Positions 26,223-34,861 of a stretch of DNA of 38,782 bases are shown in pieces. The DNA is from an uncultured Clostridia bacterium (GTDB lineage: Bacteria; Bacillota; Clostridia; TANB77; CAG-508), in the NCBI GenBank assembly GCA_944388795.1, contig CALXKD010000015.1, positions 1 to 38,782 of the forward strand. Direction: 5' to 3'. Below the pieces are notes generated by a model that was given only the letters and a program-made list of their open reading frames with translations, did no database searches and was not told the origin of the DNA. Within the stretch, counting starts at the first letter, position 1; each line of letters starts with the position of its first letter. Both the position numbers and the translations under genes were made by a program.

Positions 26223-27392
26223 TTATTTTTCTAAAATCTTATCCGCCATTTCTTCCATTTGTGAGATATTTTCATCACTCATTGTTGATTTTATCGTAAT
26301 GATTGGTTCTATCGTATTGATATTTTTCATTTCTTCTAAGGTAGCCTTCATACATTTTCCAGCTGAAGGTGCCCATGATCCGTTTTCTAGGATTCCTACA
26401 GTTCTATTTTGATAATTTCTTTCTTTTAAATGATCTAAAAATTGTTTCATTGGTGGGAATAATCCCGCATTATAGCTAGAAGATGCTACAATTAAATGAG
26501 AATATCTAAATGCATCTTCCACTGCTTCTGCCCAATCTTCTTTTGTTAAATCTGCTAATACGACTTTTTTTGCACCTTTTTCTTTTAAAATTTCTGCTAA
26601 TTTTTGAGCAGCTTTTAAGGTATTTCCGTAGATAGAACTACAAGCAATATAGATTCCTTCTTCTTCTGGTTTATAACTACTCCATGTATTATATTTATCA
26701 ATATAATATCCTAAGTTTTCTTTTAAGATTGGTCCATGTAAAGGACAAATCATTTGAATATCTAAGTTTGCTGCCTTTTTTAGCAAAGCTTGAACTTGCA
26801 TTCCATATTTTCCAACAATTCCAAAATAATATCTTCTTGCTTCACAATCCCATTCTTCATCCACATCTAATGCTCCAAATTTTCCAAAACCATCTGCTGA
26901 AAATAGGATTTTTTCTGTTTGTTCATATGTTACCATAACTTCTGGCCAATGTACCATTGGTGCCATAAAAAATTGTAATTTATGTTTTCCAATATCTAGC
27001 ACATCACCTTCCATAACAACAAATTTTCTATTAGAAAAATCAATTTCTTTAAAGAAATTGGCAAGCATATTAAAGGTAAGCTGATTTCCAACAATTTTCA
27101 TTTCTGGATATTTTTTAGCTAATTCTCCTATATTATATGCATGATCTGGCTCCATATGAGAAATAATTAAATAATCTGGTTTTTCTCCATCTAATGCTTT
27201 TTCTAATTTTTCAAACCATTTGTCTGTTAATTTTTCATCAATAGTATCTAATACCACATTTTTTTCATCTTTTATTAGGTAAGAATTGTAACTCATTCCA
27301 TTTTCTAATACGTATTGGCTTTCAAAAATTTTAATATTTTTATCACTTGCTCCGATATGGATAATATCTTTTGAAATTGTCATATCACTCAT
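26223..27392 (-). CDS. Flavodiiron protein (FprA family A-type flavoprotein)
   Basis: Flavodiiron proteins reduce O2 or NO to protect anaerobes. The 389-residue protein has an N-terminal metallo-beta-lactamase-like diiron domain with the ISHMEPDH motif (His, Glu, Asp and His ligands near residues 79-84), then FMAPMVHWPEVMVTY and a later FSADGFGKFG and CPLHGP. The C-terminal flavodoxin domain binds FMN with the CSSIYGNTLKAA loop near residue 252. No rubredoxin domain is fused. The ATG is preceded by GGGAAGAAAG. Its presence fits an anaerobe coping with microaerobic exposure. Confidence 0.93.
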   Translation of the reverse strand: MSDMTISKDIIHIGASDKNIKIFESQYVLENGMSYNSYLIKDEKNVVLDTIDEKLTDKWFEKLEKALDGEKPDYLIISHMEPDHAYNIGELAKKYPEMKIVGNQLTFNMLANFFKEIDFSNRKFVVMEGDVLDIGKHKLQFFMAPMVHWPEVMVTYEQTEKILFSADGFGKFGALDVDEEWDCEARRYYFGIVGKYGMQVQALLKKAANLDIQMICPLHGPILKENLGYYIDKYNTWSSYKPEEEGIYIACSSIYGNTLKAAQKLAEILKEKGAKKVVLADLTKEDWAEAVEDAFRYSHLIVASSSYNAGLFPPMKQFLDHLKERNYQNRTVGILENGSWAPSAGKCMKATLEEMKNINTIEPIITIKSTMSDENISQMEEMADKILEK

Positions 27393-27471
27393 TTTTCTTT
27401 CTTCCCTTCTATAAAGATTTATTTTAAAAATTATAATTCTATTATTTCCATAACTTTCTTAATAGAATATT

Positions 27472-29259
27472 TTATCTTTTGGTAATGATAATTTCATTTA
27501 CATTTTCATTCTCGTCATAATTTAGTTCTACATTATATGTTGCACTAGTATCTATATCAGATGGTACTTCTGTATCATTTCCTGACATTTGTATATCACC
27601 ACTAACATTTATTTTTCTGTTCTCATCTGTTTGTGATGCATTTGTTGTTGAAACGTATAATAAAAGATCTCTTATAACACTTCCTCTATTTTCTCCTACA
27701 TATTGTTCTATTGTTGCATTTGTCAAATCATTTGATGTTTGTTGTAGTTGATTCATCATCTCATCTGATGAAAGATTTGAATCGTCATTTACATTTGTAT
27801 CATTTTCTGTTGTATTTGTTCCTTCATTTTGGTTGGTTACAATCTCCTCATTATTTGTTTGACTATAAGTTAATAGACCAATGGATGTTAATGGAAACGC
27901 ATACAACATTGGATTGCCATATTGTGTAAACCCGATTTGCTCCATTTGCATCGTATTTACTTGTTGAATTCTTTCTCCTATGCTCATCATTAATGTAGCA
28001 ATTTGTTCACTATCATATGCATTTAATGTTTGAATTTCATCTTCTCCAAAATCCTCAATCTGAATATCATCTTTAAATGTATCTGTACAATTCCAATTAT
28101 ATACCACTTTTTGTTCTTGTCCATCCGCTGTTCCTATAATACCAAATTGATATGTCTCATTAACACTTGCTAATTGTTCTAGACCTTGATAGCTTGCTGA
28201 CATAAACACTCTTGCAGTATCTTCTGAATCTGCATCTTTTATATTCATTTCTATTGTATAGGTTACGATTCCTTGTTCATTTGTTTTTGTTATTTTAAAT
28301 TCATTTTCCTCTATTTGTAATATAATTCCTGTTAATTTTTTATTTGTTTGTGAAACTGTAATAGTAGATGCTCCATCTTGCATTTCTACTGCATTTAATT
28401 CATCAATATATTCTTGTATAACATCTTGTACCGTTATTTCTTCTGTTGAGCTTTGGTTAGCAATTTCTAAGGTTTCTGCTAAAGCCTCTTCTATTTTAGG
28501 CAATATGACTGTATCATTTTTTAATGTTTCTAAACATTGAACAATTAATTCTTTTGCTTCTTGATTGGTTATTTCAACTGAATAATTGGTTACTCCATTT
28601 TCTTCTGTCTTTCCAAATTCTTTATTAGCCAACTTCTCTTCTACAATAGTTCTATATGTGTTAATAATTTGTTCTTTTTCCTGTTCTGTAAAATTAAAAA
28701 CATTTTCGTTTTCTGATTGCGCATATAAGTCTATTGAATCTGGAATACTTTCTGTATCTGTAATTCCCAATTTTTCTGCAAATTCCTTTAAGTTTTTATT
28801 TTCTATTCCTATATATTTGCTTGAAACATAATCTGTTTGTAATCCTACTGTTTCATTTGCATATTTGTATTTTATAGGAAAATTAACATCACTTGAATAG
28901 TTTATAGATATATCTTGTTCATTTTTTCTTGCCGCATTATCAATTTGTCCTGAATATTCTATATTAAAGTCATTAACAGTTGCTAACATATCTGCATCTA
29001 AATTACTCATATTTATATCAGCATAGAATTTTCCACTATCTTCATATTTACTTGTTCTTTTCTTTTCAAAGTATGCATTTAAATTACTTTCGACAAATCC
29101 ATCCTCACTTGCTGTTAGTTGTCCTAAATATTGAAAAAATAGTTGTTGATTTGATTTTAATAAATCTGTTGCAAAATATAAATAAGCAAAAACGCCTCCT
29201 AAAATTAAAATAAGTATGATTAATATAATAATCATTCTTCCTATGACTTTTGTTTTCAT
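27472..29259 (-). CDS. Exported single-pass membrane-anchored protein of unknown function (595 aa)
   Basis: This protein has one N-terminal hydrophobic helix (about residues 7-30) after a short basic leader, and a large extracytoplasmic region. That region is rich in Asn, Glu and Thr, with a low-complexity stretch of Asn/Thr/Asp near residues 480-510 (TNQNEGTNTTENDTNVNDDS). The ends of the domain are beta-rich and include repeated NVE/KVTxT-type strands. There is no lipobox Cys. I do not recognise a domain with confidence. It follows the ABC exporter genes after a terminator and so has its own transcription start. Its length and composition fit a surface protein. Confidence 0.6.
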   Translation of the reverse strand: MKTKVIGRMIIILIILILILGGVFAYLYFATDLLKSNQQLFFQYLGQLTASEDGFVESNLNAYFEKKRTSKYEDSGKFYADINMSNLDADMLATVNDFNIEYSGQIDNAARKNEQDISINYSSDVNFPIKYKYANETVGLQTDYVSSKYIGIENKNLKEFAEKLGITDTESIPDSIDLYAQSENENVFNFTEQEKEQIINTYRTIVEEKLANKEFGKTEENGVTNYSVEITNQEAKELIVQCLETLKNDTVILPKIEEALAETLEIANQSSTEEITVQDVIQEYIDELNAVEMQDGASTITVSQTNKKLTGIILQIEENEFKITKTNEQGIVTYTIEMNIKDADSEDTARVFMSASYQGLEQLASVNETYQFGIIGTADGQEQKVVYNWNCTDTFKDDIQIEDFGEDEIQTLNAYDSEQIATLMMSIGERIQQVNTMQMEQIGFTQYGNPMLYAFPLTSIGLLTYSQTNNEEIVTNQNEGTNTTENDTNVNDDSNLSSDEMMNQLQQTSNDLTNATIEQYVGENRGSVIRDLLLYVSTTNASQTDENRKINVSGDIQMSGNDTEVPSDIDTSATYNVELNYDENENVNEIIITKR

Positions 29260-29409
29260 TTGTTTTCCCCCTTCATTTTTACTACTATTTCATTATTTAT
29301 TAATCTCTCTTTAAATTTTATCATAATTCAATTTTTTTGTATAGATTTTCTCTAAAAAAGTTTTATTTTAAATCTCTATCCAATAAACGCATCTCATTTT
29401 TCCCTTTTT

Positions 29410-29484
29410 TACATAAAAATACACCTTTATTTCAATTTACACAAATTATTCTTTGTGTTTCTTATAAAGGTGTATTTTCTATAT
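29410..29484 (-). terminator. Terminator of the ABC exporter operon
   Basis: Long hairpin with outer arms AAAATACACCTTTAT and ATAAAGGTGTATTTT and an inner ACACAAA/TTTGTGT stem, followed by T run on the minus strand. Confidence 0.7.
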
Positions 29485-29493
29485 TTCTATTTT

Positions 29494-31356
29494 CTAGTCT
29501 ATTTCAATTGCACCTGTATATAATCCATAATAGGTTCCTTTTTGTGCAATCAATTCCTTATGGTTTCCTCTTTCAATAATTCTTCCATGGTCTAATACCA
29601 TAATTAAATCAGAGTTTTTAATTGTAGAAAGTCTATGTGCAATAACAAACACAGTTCTTCCTTTCATTAATTTATCCATTCCTTCTTGAACAATTTTTTC
29701 TGTTCTTGTATCAATACTTGATGTAGCTTCATCTAAGATTAATACTGGTGGATTATTTAATGCTGCTCTTGCAATTGATAATAATTGTCTTTGTCCTTGT
29801 GATAAGCCTTCTCCATTTCCAGTAATCATCGTATCATATCCATGTGGTAAATGTTTAATAAATTTATCTGCATTTGATAATTTTGCTGCTGCCTCAACCT
29901 CTTCATCAGTTGCATCTAGTTTTCCATAACGGATATTGTCTCTGATAGTTCCTGTAAATAGACTTGTATCTTGAAGCACCATTCCTAAAGATCTTCTTAA
30001 ATCATCTTTCTTAATTTTTCTGATGTTAATTCTATCATAACGAATCTTTCCATCTTGGATATCATAAAATCTGTTGATTAAGTTTGTAATGGTTGTTTTT
30101 CCTGCTCCTGTTGCTCCAACAAATGATACTTTTTGTCCTTCCTTAGCTACAAGACTAATATCATGTAAAATTCGTTTCTTTGGTTCATATCCAAATTGTA
30201 CATTTTCAAATTCTACTTGACCACGAAGTCTTGTGTAAGTAATTCTTCCATCTTTATGAGGATGTTTCCATGCCCACATTCCTGTTCTTTCTTCAGATTC
30301 CACAATTTTTCCATTTTCCATTTTAGCATTTACTAATGTTACATATCCTTCGTCAACCTCTTCTTCTTGGTCAATTAAATCAAAGATTCTTTCAGCACCT
30401 GCTAATGCCATAATAATAGAGTTCATTTGTTGTGATACTTGACCTAATGGATTTGTAAAGGCTTTTACATATTGTAAAAAGGCTGCAATACTTCCTATTG
30501 TCAAAATACCGTTAACTGATAAAATACCACCAATAACAGCAACTAGTACATATCCTAAATTTCCTATATTCATGATACAAGGCATTAAAATATTGGCATA
30601 CATATTCGCTTTTGTCATACTGTCACATAATTGTTCATTTAAATCATCAAATCTTGCTTTTGAATCTTCTTCATAATTAAATACTTTGACAACTTTTTGT
30701 CCTTCCATCATTTCTTCGATATATCCATTAACTTTTCCGATATCTTCTTGTTGTTTAACGAAAAATCTTGAACTGTTTCCTCCTAGATATCTTGATACAA
30801 ATATCATCAATATGACCATTGCTAATACAACAAGTGTTAAATAAAGATTGGTTGCAAGCATGGCTATTAATACAGCTACCATAGAAACACAAGCTGAAAA
30901 TACTTGTGGAATACTTTGACTTAACATTTGTCTTAAAGTATCTACGTCATTTGTATATGTACTCATAATGTCTCCATGTGTTCTGCTATCAAAATATCTG
31001 ATTGGTAATTTTTGCATATGATTAAACATTTGTGTACGAATTTTGTTTAAAACGCCTTGTGATATATTAACCATTAATCGGTTATATGTGAATGTACAAA
31101 CCACACCTACTAGATAGATAACAGCCATTATCATAATCACATTTAATAATGCTGAATAATCTGGAGACTGACTTCCTAAAAGTGGTGTAATAAAATCATC
31201 AATTAAATATTTAATAAATTGTGTACCAATAACACCAACTAAAGCACTAATAATGATACTGACTAAAACTACTGCTAGTTGTAATTTATAATTTTCAGTT
31301 ACATATTTTAATAATCTTTTAATTGTCTTTCTTTTCTTGCCCTTCACTTTCTCCAT
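29494..31356 (-). CDS. ABC exporter half-transporter B, catalytic-site partner
   Basis: This 620-residue half-transporter has six membrane helices followed by a nucleotide-binding domain. The ATPase has a canonical Walker A GATGAGKTT, signature LSQGQRQ, Walker B ILILDEATSSID with catalytic Glu, and H-loop AHRLST. It overlaps the upstream partner gene by 38 bp, with GGAGGAG before its ATG. The partner has altered catalytic residues, so the pair looks like a heterodimeric exporter of the BmrCD/LmrCD/TM287-288 type, which export drugs or lipophilic compounds. A MarR gene heads the operon, suggesting drug-responsive control. An extra segment of about 30 residues (WAWKHPHKDGRITYTRLRG) precedes the ATPase domain. 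Confidence 0.9.
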   Translation of the reverse strand: MEKVKGKKRKTIKRLLKYVTENYKLQLAVVLVSIIISALVGVIGTQFIKYLIDDFITPLLGSQSPDYSALLNVIMIMAVIYLVGVVCTFTYNRLMVNISQGVLNKIRTQMFNHMQKLPIRYFDSRTHGDIMSTYTNDVDTLRQMLSQSIPQVFSACVSMVAVLIAMLATNLYLTLVVLAMVILMIFVSRYLGGNSSRFFVKQQEDIGKVNGYIEEMMEGQKVVKVFNYEEDSKARFDDLNEQLCDSMTKANMYANILMPCIMNIGNLGYVLVAVIGGILSVNGILTIGSIAAFLQYVKAFTNPLGQVSQQMNSIIMALAGAERIFDLIDQEEEVDEGYVTLVNAKMENGKIVESEERTGMWAWKHPHKDGRITYTRLRGQVEFENVQFGYEPKKRILHDISLVAKEGQKVSFVGATGAGKTTITNLINRFYDIQDGKIRYDRINIRKIKKDDLRRSLGMVLQDTSLFTGTIRDNIRYGKLDATDEEVEAAAKLSNADKFIKHLPHGYDTMITGNGEGLSQGQRQLLSIARAALNNPPVLILDEATSSIDTRTEKIVQEGMDKLMKGRTVFVIAHRLSTIKNSDLIMVLDHGRIIERGNHKELIAQKGTYYGLYTGAIEID

Positions 31357-33088
31357 CTTCGTCTCCTCCTTTCATCTGTGATTCATATACTTCTCTATAA
31401 ATTGCATTTGTTTTTAATAATTCTTCTGATGTTCCAATGCCATCTATTTTTCCTTCATTTAAAACAATAATTTTATCTGCATCTTCTACTGAAGAAACTC
31501 TTTGTGCAATAATAATTTTGGTTGTATTTGGTATTTCTTCTCTAAATGCTTTTCGAATTAATGCATCTGTTTTGGTATCAACGGCACTTGTTGAATCATC
31601 TAGAATTAATATTTTTGGTTTCTTTAACAGGGCTCTTGCAATACAAATTCTTTGTTTTTGTCCTCCTGAAACATTGGTACCACCTTGATCTAGTACAGTT
31701 TCATATTTACTTGGGAATTCTTTAATAAATCCATCTGCTTGTGCTAATTTACATGCTTCTTCCAAATCTTCTTGGTCTGCTTCCTTATCTCCCCATCTTA
31801 AGTTTTCTGCAATCGTTCCAGAGAATAAGACATTTTTTTGTAGTACCATCGCTACGGCATCTCTTAGGCTATGTATTTCATAGTCTTTTACATCAATGCC
31901 ACCTACTTTGATACTTCCTTTTGTAACATCATATAGTCTTGGAATTAATTGTACAAGTGTTGATTTTGAACTTCCTGTTCCCCCAATAATTCCAATCGTT
32001 TCTCCTGCTTTAATATCTAAATTAATATTTTCTAGGGCAAATTTATCATCTTTTTCCTCATCACTATATTGGAAACTAACATTTTCAAATTTAATAGATC
32101 CATCTTTTACTTCTGTTATTGGATTTTCTTTATCTTTTATGGTTGGCTCTTCATCAACGACTTCAATAATTCTTTCTGCTGATGATTGTGCCATAATAAT
32201 CATAACAAATACAAATGATAGCATCATTAAACTAGCAAGGATTTGCCATGCATAGGTAATGATACTTGATAATTGTCCTGTTGCCATTTCTCCACCAACA
32301 ATTAATTGTGTACCAATCCATGAAATTAATAAAATACATGTATAAATGGTAAGTTGCATAACTGGTCCGTTAAAAGCAACAATTTTTTCTGCTTTTTTGA
32401 AGTTCTCATACACTTCATCATTGACTTCTTTAAATTTCTTTTCTTCGAAAGATTCTCTAACATATGCTTTTACTACTCTAATAGCAGATACATTTTCTTG
32501 AACCACTCTGTTTAATTTATCATATTTTTTAAATACTCTTTCAAAATTAGGATGTGCTTTTATTGCTATATAAAATAGGATAACACCTAAAACTGGTATG
32601 GCTACAAAAAACACAGCTGATAATTTCAAACTAATTGACATAACCATTAATAAAGCAAATATCATCATGATTGGTCCTCTAACCAAAATTCTGATAATCA
32701 TTTGGAAAGCCATTTGCACATTAGTAACATCTGTTGTCATACGTGTTACTAAACTTGAGGTTGAAAATTTATCTATATTTTCAAAAGAATAATCTTGTAC
32801 TTTATGAAACATAGCTTTTCTCAAATTTTTAGCATATCCGGCTGATGCTTTTGCTGCAAATCTTCCTGATAACATTCCAAAAGTTAAAGATAATATGGCT
32901 GAAACAATTAATAATCCTCCCATTTCTAGAATATAATGAACATCTCCATTTTGGATTCCCACATCTATAATTTTAGCCATTAATAGGGGAATGATTACCT
33001 CCATGACTACTTCTAAGATAACGAAAATAGGTGTTAATATGGTGTCTCTTTTATATTCTTTAATATAACTTGCTAATTTTTTTAACAT
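31319..33088 (-). CDS. ABC exporter half-transporter A, degenerate ATP site
   Basis: The 589-residue protein has six membrane helices and one nucleotide-binding domain. Walker A reads GGTGSSKS (Ser instead of Gly before Lys), and Walker B ends ILILDDSTSAVD, so the catalytic Glu is Asp. The H-loop reads IAQRVSS, with Gln in place of His. The signature VSGGQKQR is intact. These are hallmarks of the degenerate half of heterodimeric exporters, pairing with the canonical half encoded by the overlapping gene downstream. It follows the MarR gene by 91 bp in the same direction. Substrate cannot be inferred; multidrug export is likely from family and regulator. Confidence 0.9.
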   Translation of the reverse strand: MLKKLASYIKEYKRDTILTPIFVILEVVMEVIIPLLMAKIIDVGIQNGDVHYILEMGGLLIVSAILSLTFGMLSGRFAAKASAGYAKNLRKAMFHKVQDYSFENIDKFSTSSLVTRMTTDVTNVQMAFQMIIRILVRGPIMMIFALLMVMSISLKLSAVFFVAIPVLGVILFYIAIKAHPNFERVFKKYDKLNRVVQENVSAIRVVKAYVRESFEEKKFKEVNDEVYENFKKAEKIVAFNGPVMQLTIYTCILLISWIGTQLIVGGEMATGQLSSIITYAWQILASLMMLSFVFVMIIMAQSSAERIIEVVDEEPTIKDKENPITEVKDGSIKFENVSFQYSDEEKDDKFALENINLDIKAGETIGIIGGTGSSKSTLVQLIPRLYDVTKGSIKVGGIDVKDYEIHSLRDAVAMVLQKNVLFSGTIAENLRWGDKEADQEDLEEACKLAQADGFIKEFPSKYETVLDQGGTNVSGGQKQRICIARALLKKPKILILDDSTSAVDTKTDALIRKAFREEIPNTTKIIIAQRVSSVEDADKIIVLNEGKIDGIGTSEELLKTNAIYREVYESQMKGGDEDGESEGQEKKDN

Positions 33089-33179
33089 TTCTATCTCCTT
33101 CCTTTATTATTTTTAATAGGTTTTATTGCTTTTCCTATTATGATTTCTTCACATTTTTCATTTGTGAATTAGTGTTTTT

Positions 33180-33629
33180 TCATTTCGTATCTTTTTTCTT
33201 TGTTACTTCTAAATTAATTGAAGCTTTTTTTAATAATGTTAGAAATTGTTTTTGTTCTTCTTTGGTCATTTCATTTACAATATTTTTTTCTGCTATGTTT
33301 ACTTGTTTTTTCACAATTGCTTGAATCTCCAATGCTTTTGGAGTTAATACAATGCTTTTTAATCGACAGTCACCTTCTTTTGCTTTTCTTTCAATTAATC
33401 CATTTGATTCCATTAATTGAATAATTCCAGCAACTGTTGCCTTTCTCATTTCAAATTCTTCTTCGATATCTTTTGCAAATACTTCTCCATTTTTAGATTT
33501 TTTATAAATATATCCTATGACCATAGATTGTACACCTGTGACATTATATTTGCTTAATGTTTCATCCATATTTCTTTTTAATTGTCTTGATACAATTTGA
33601 ATGTATTTTCCAATTTCATGTTTTTCCAT
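33180..33629 (-). CDS. MarR family transcriptional regulator
   Basis: MarR repressors bind palindromic operators as winged-helix dimers and release on ligand binding. The 149-residue protein starts at MEKHEIGKYIQIV (33629), with AGAGGTG just before; an upstream in-frame extension is ruled out because it would run through the operator and promoter. The wHTH region contains VTGVQSMVIGYIY, FEMRKATVAGIIQLMESNGLIERKA and the DCRLKSIVLTPKA wing. It lies first in an operon with the two ABC exporter genes. The palindrome at 33643-33658 overlaps the expected transcription start, so I infer autorepression and control of the exporter. Confidence 0.9.
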   Translation of the reverse strand: MEKHEIGKYIQIVSRQLKRNMDETLSKYNVTGVQSMVIGYIYKKSKNGEVFAKDIEEEFEMRKATVAGIIQLMESNGLIERKAKEGDCRLKSIVLTPKALEIQAIVKKQVNIAEKNIVNEMTKEEQKQFLTLLKKASINLEVTKKKDTK

Positions 33630-33642
33630 ATTCACACCTCTT

Positions 33643-33658
33643 TTAGTTCGTGACCTAA
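33643..33658. promoter_or_regulatory. Probable MarR operator
   Basis: TTAGTTCGTGACCTAA is a near-perfect palindrome directly downstream of the -10 element and 14 bp upstream of the MarR start codon. Confidence 0.6.
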
Positions 33659-33660
33659 CT

Positions 33661-33689
33661 ATTTTAATACTATATTTTTTATTTGTCAA
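33661..33689 (-). promoter_or_regulatory. Promoter of the MarR-ABC operon
   Basis: Minus-strand TTGACA, 17-bp spacer, TAAAAT. Confidence 0.7.
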
Positions 33690-33744
33690 GTAGTTTATAT
33701 CAAAAAAATTAAGGATTAAAATATACCCTCTTTTACTTACTTTT

Positions 33745-34678
33745 TTAAAGTTTCTCTAAAAACTTCTTTTTCATCTCATAAGATGAATGAACATAACGAT
33801 TTAATGTAACATCTACACTGGCATGTCCTAAAATTTCACTAAGTGATTTAATATCCATACCTACCTTTATACAATTTGTCGCAAATGTATGTCTTAAAAC
33901 ATGAAAATTGTATTCTTTTACTTTACTTGCCTTTAAAATCCTTTTAAACATGTTTTGATAACTTCTTGGTTCAATATATTGCACTTTTGAACCCGTCAAA
34001 AAAAAAAGCTTCTGGATCTTGCCTTTTTCGTAATTCTTTTAATATGTGATAAATCTTATCTGACATAGGAATTGCTCTTATAGATGATTCTGTTTTACTA
34101 CTATCTATAATAATTTCTGTTTTCTTTTCAACAGTATATACTCTTTGCAGTGTTTTCTTTATATTGATTAATTTTTTATCTAAATCAATATCCTCCCATT
34201 TTAATGCACAAATTTCTCCTATTCTGAGTCCTGTATTCAGACAAATTAGTACTCCTAAACTTTTTAAACTATTTTCTTTTAAACAATATTTTTCTAATTT
34301 ATCAACTTCCTTTTTGGATAGCACGTTAATCTCCTTTACACGTACTTTAGGTGAAATAATCAAATCCAAATGTATATTCATACTATATTTTTGATTCGCA
34401 TATTTTAATATGGATTTCAAAACATTTAAGATTTCTTTTACTGATTTTGGGGATAATTCTTTTGTTAATTCATTTGTCATTTGATTATAATCATATTTCT
34501 CCAAATCCTTCTTTTTTAATTTTCCTAGTCTGTCTTTTAAATATTTGTCTATGCAATATGCATATTTATAATATGTAGATTGTTTGATTGTATTTCTTTT
34601 TAGTTCTAACCATTCTTCTGAAATTTCTTCAAATTTAATGGTATAATTTCTACTTATTATTTTATCTAATATCCACAT
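33745..34678 (-). pseudogene. Tyrosine recombinase/integrase, out of frame at an A10/T10 tract
   Basis: The 5' part (to 33971) encodes an N-terminal SAM-like core-binding domain and the first catalytic motifs, with LNTGLRIGEICALKW (catalytic Arg). A later segment covers the Lys region (KKTEIIIDSSKTESS). The 3' part (from 33999) holds the rest of the site, with FHVLRHTFAT, GHASVDVTLNRY and the nucleophile Tyr. Frame is lost at ten A (33998-34007 on the plus strand). With nine, the join reads PEAFFLTGSKVQYIEP, giving a 310-residue protein complete in R-K-HxxR-H-Y. This could be real phase variation by slippage, an assembly error, or a dead gene. It is the likely invertase for the nearby promoter switches. 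Start codon is preceded by GGAGGAAG. Confidence 0.8.
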
Positions 34679-34789
34679 ACTTCCTCCTTTCCTATCCCCT
34701 AGTAAAATATATCACTTCTATACCTTTTTTATCAATCTAACAGCTACTTATACATATTTTTATGATAATAATCGTATTATCAATTGTTT

Positions 34790-34816
34790 AAAAAAAGAGG
34801 AGTGTATTACTCCTCT
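34790..34816 (-). terminator. Terminator of GLUG protein gene 3
   Basis: Hairpin AGAGGAGT/ACTCCTCT followed by T7 on the minus strand, 46 bp after the stop at 34862. Confidence 0.8.
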
Positions 34817-34861
34817 ACCTTCTTTATGTTAATCATTAAATTTATTTTCACTATTTGGTTT

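Noticed and set aside
33745-34678. Integrase as the marker of an integrated prophage or ICE
   Set aside because: No phage structural, relaxase or replication genes and no att-flanked tRNA are present; the neighbours are surface genes and an ABC operon.
34796-34816. Hairpin AGAGGAGT-GTATT-ACTCCTCT also fits the AGT-N5-ACT site pattern
   Set aside because: No inverted partner with spacer AATAC was found nearby and it works as an ordinary terminator after the GLUG gene 3 stop.
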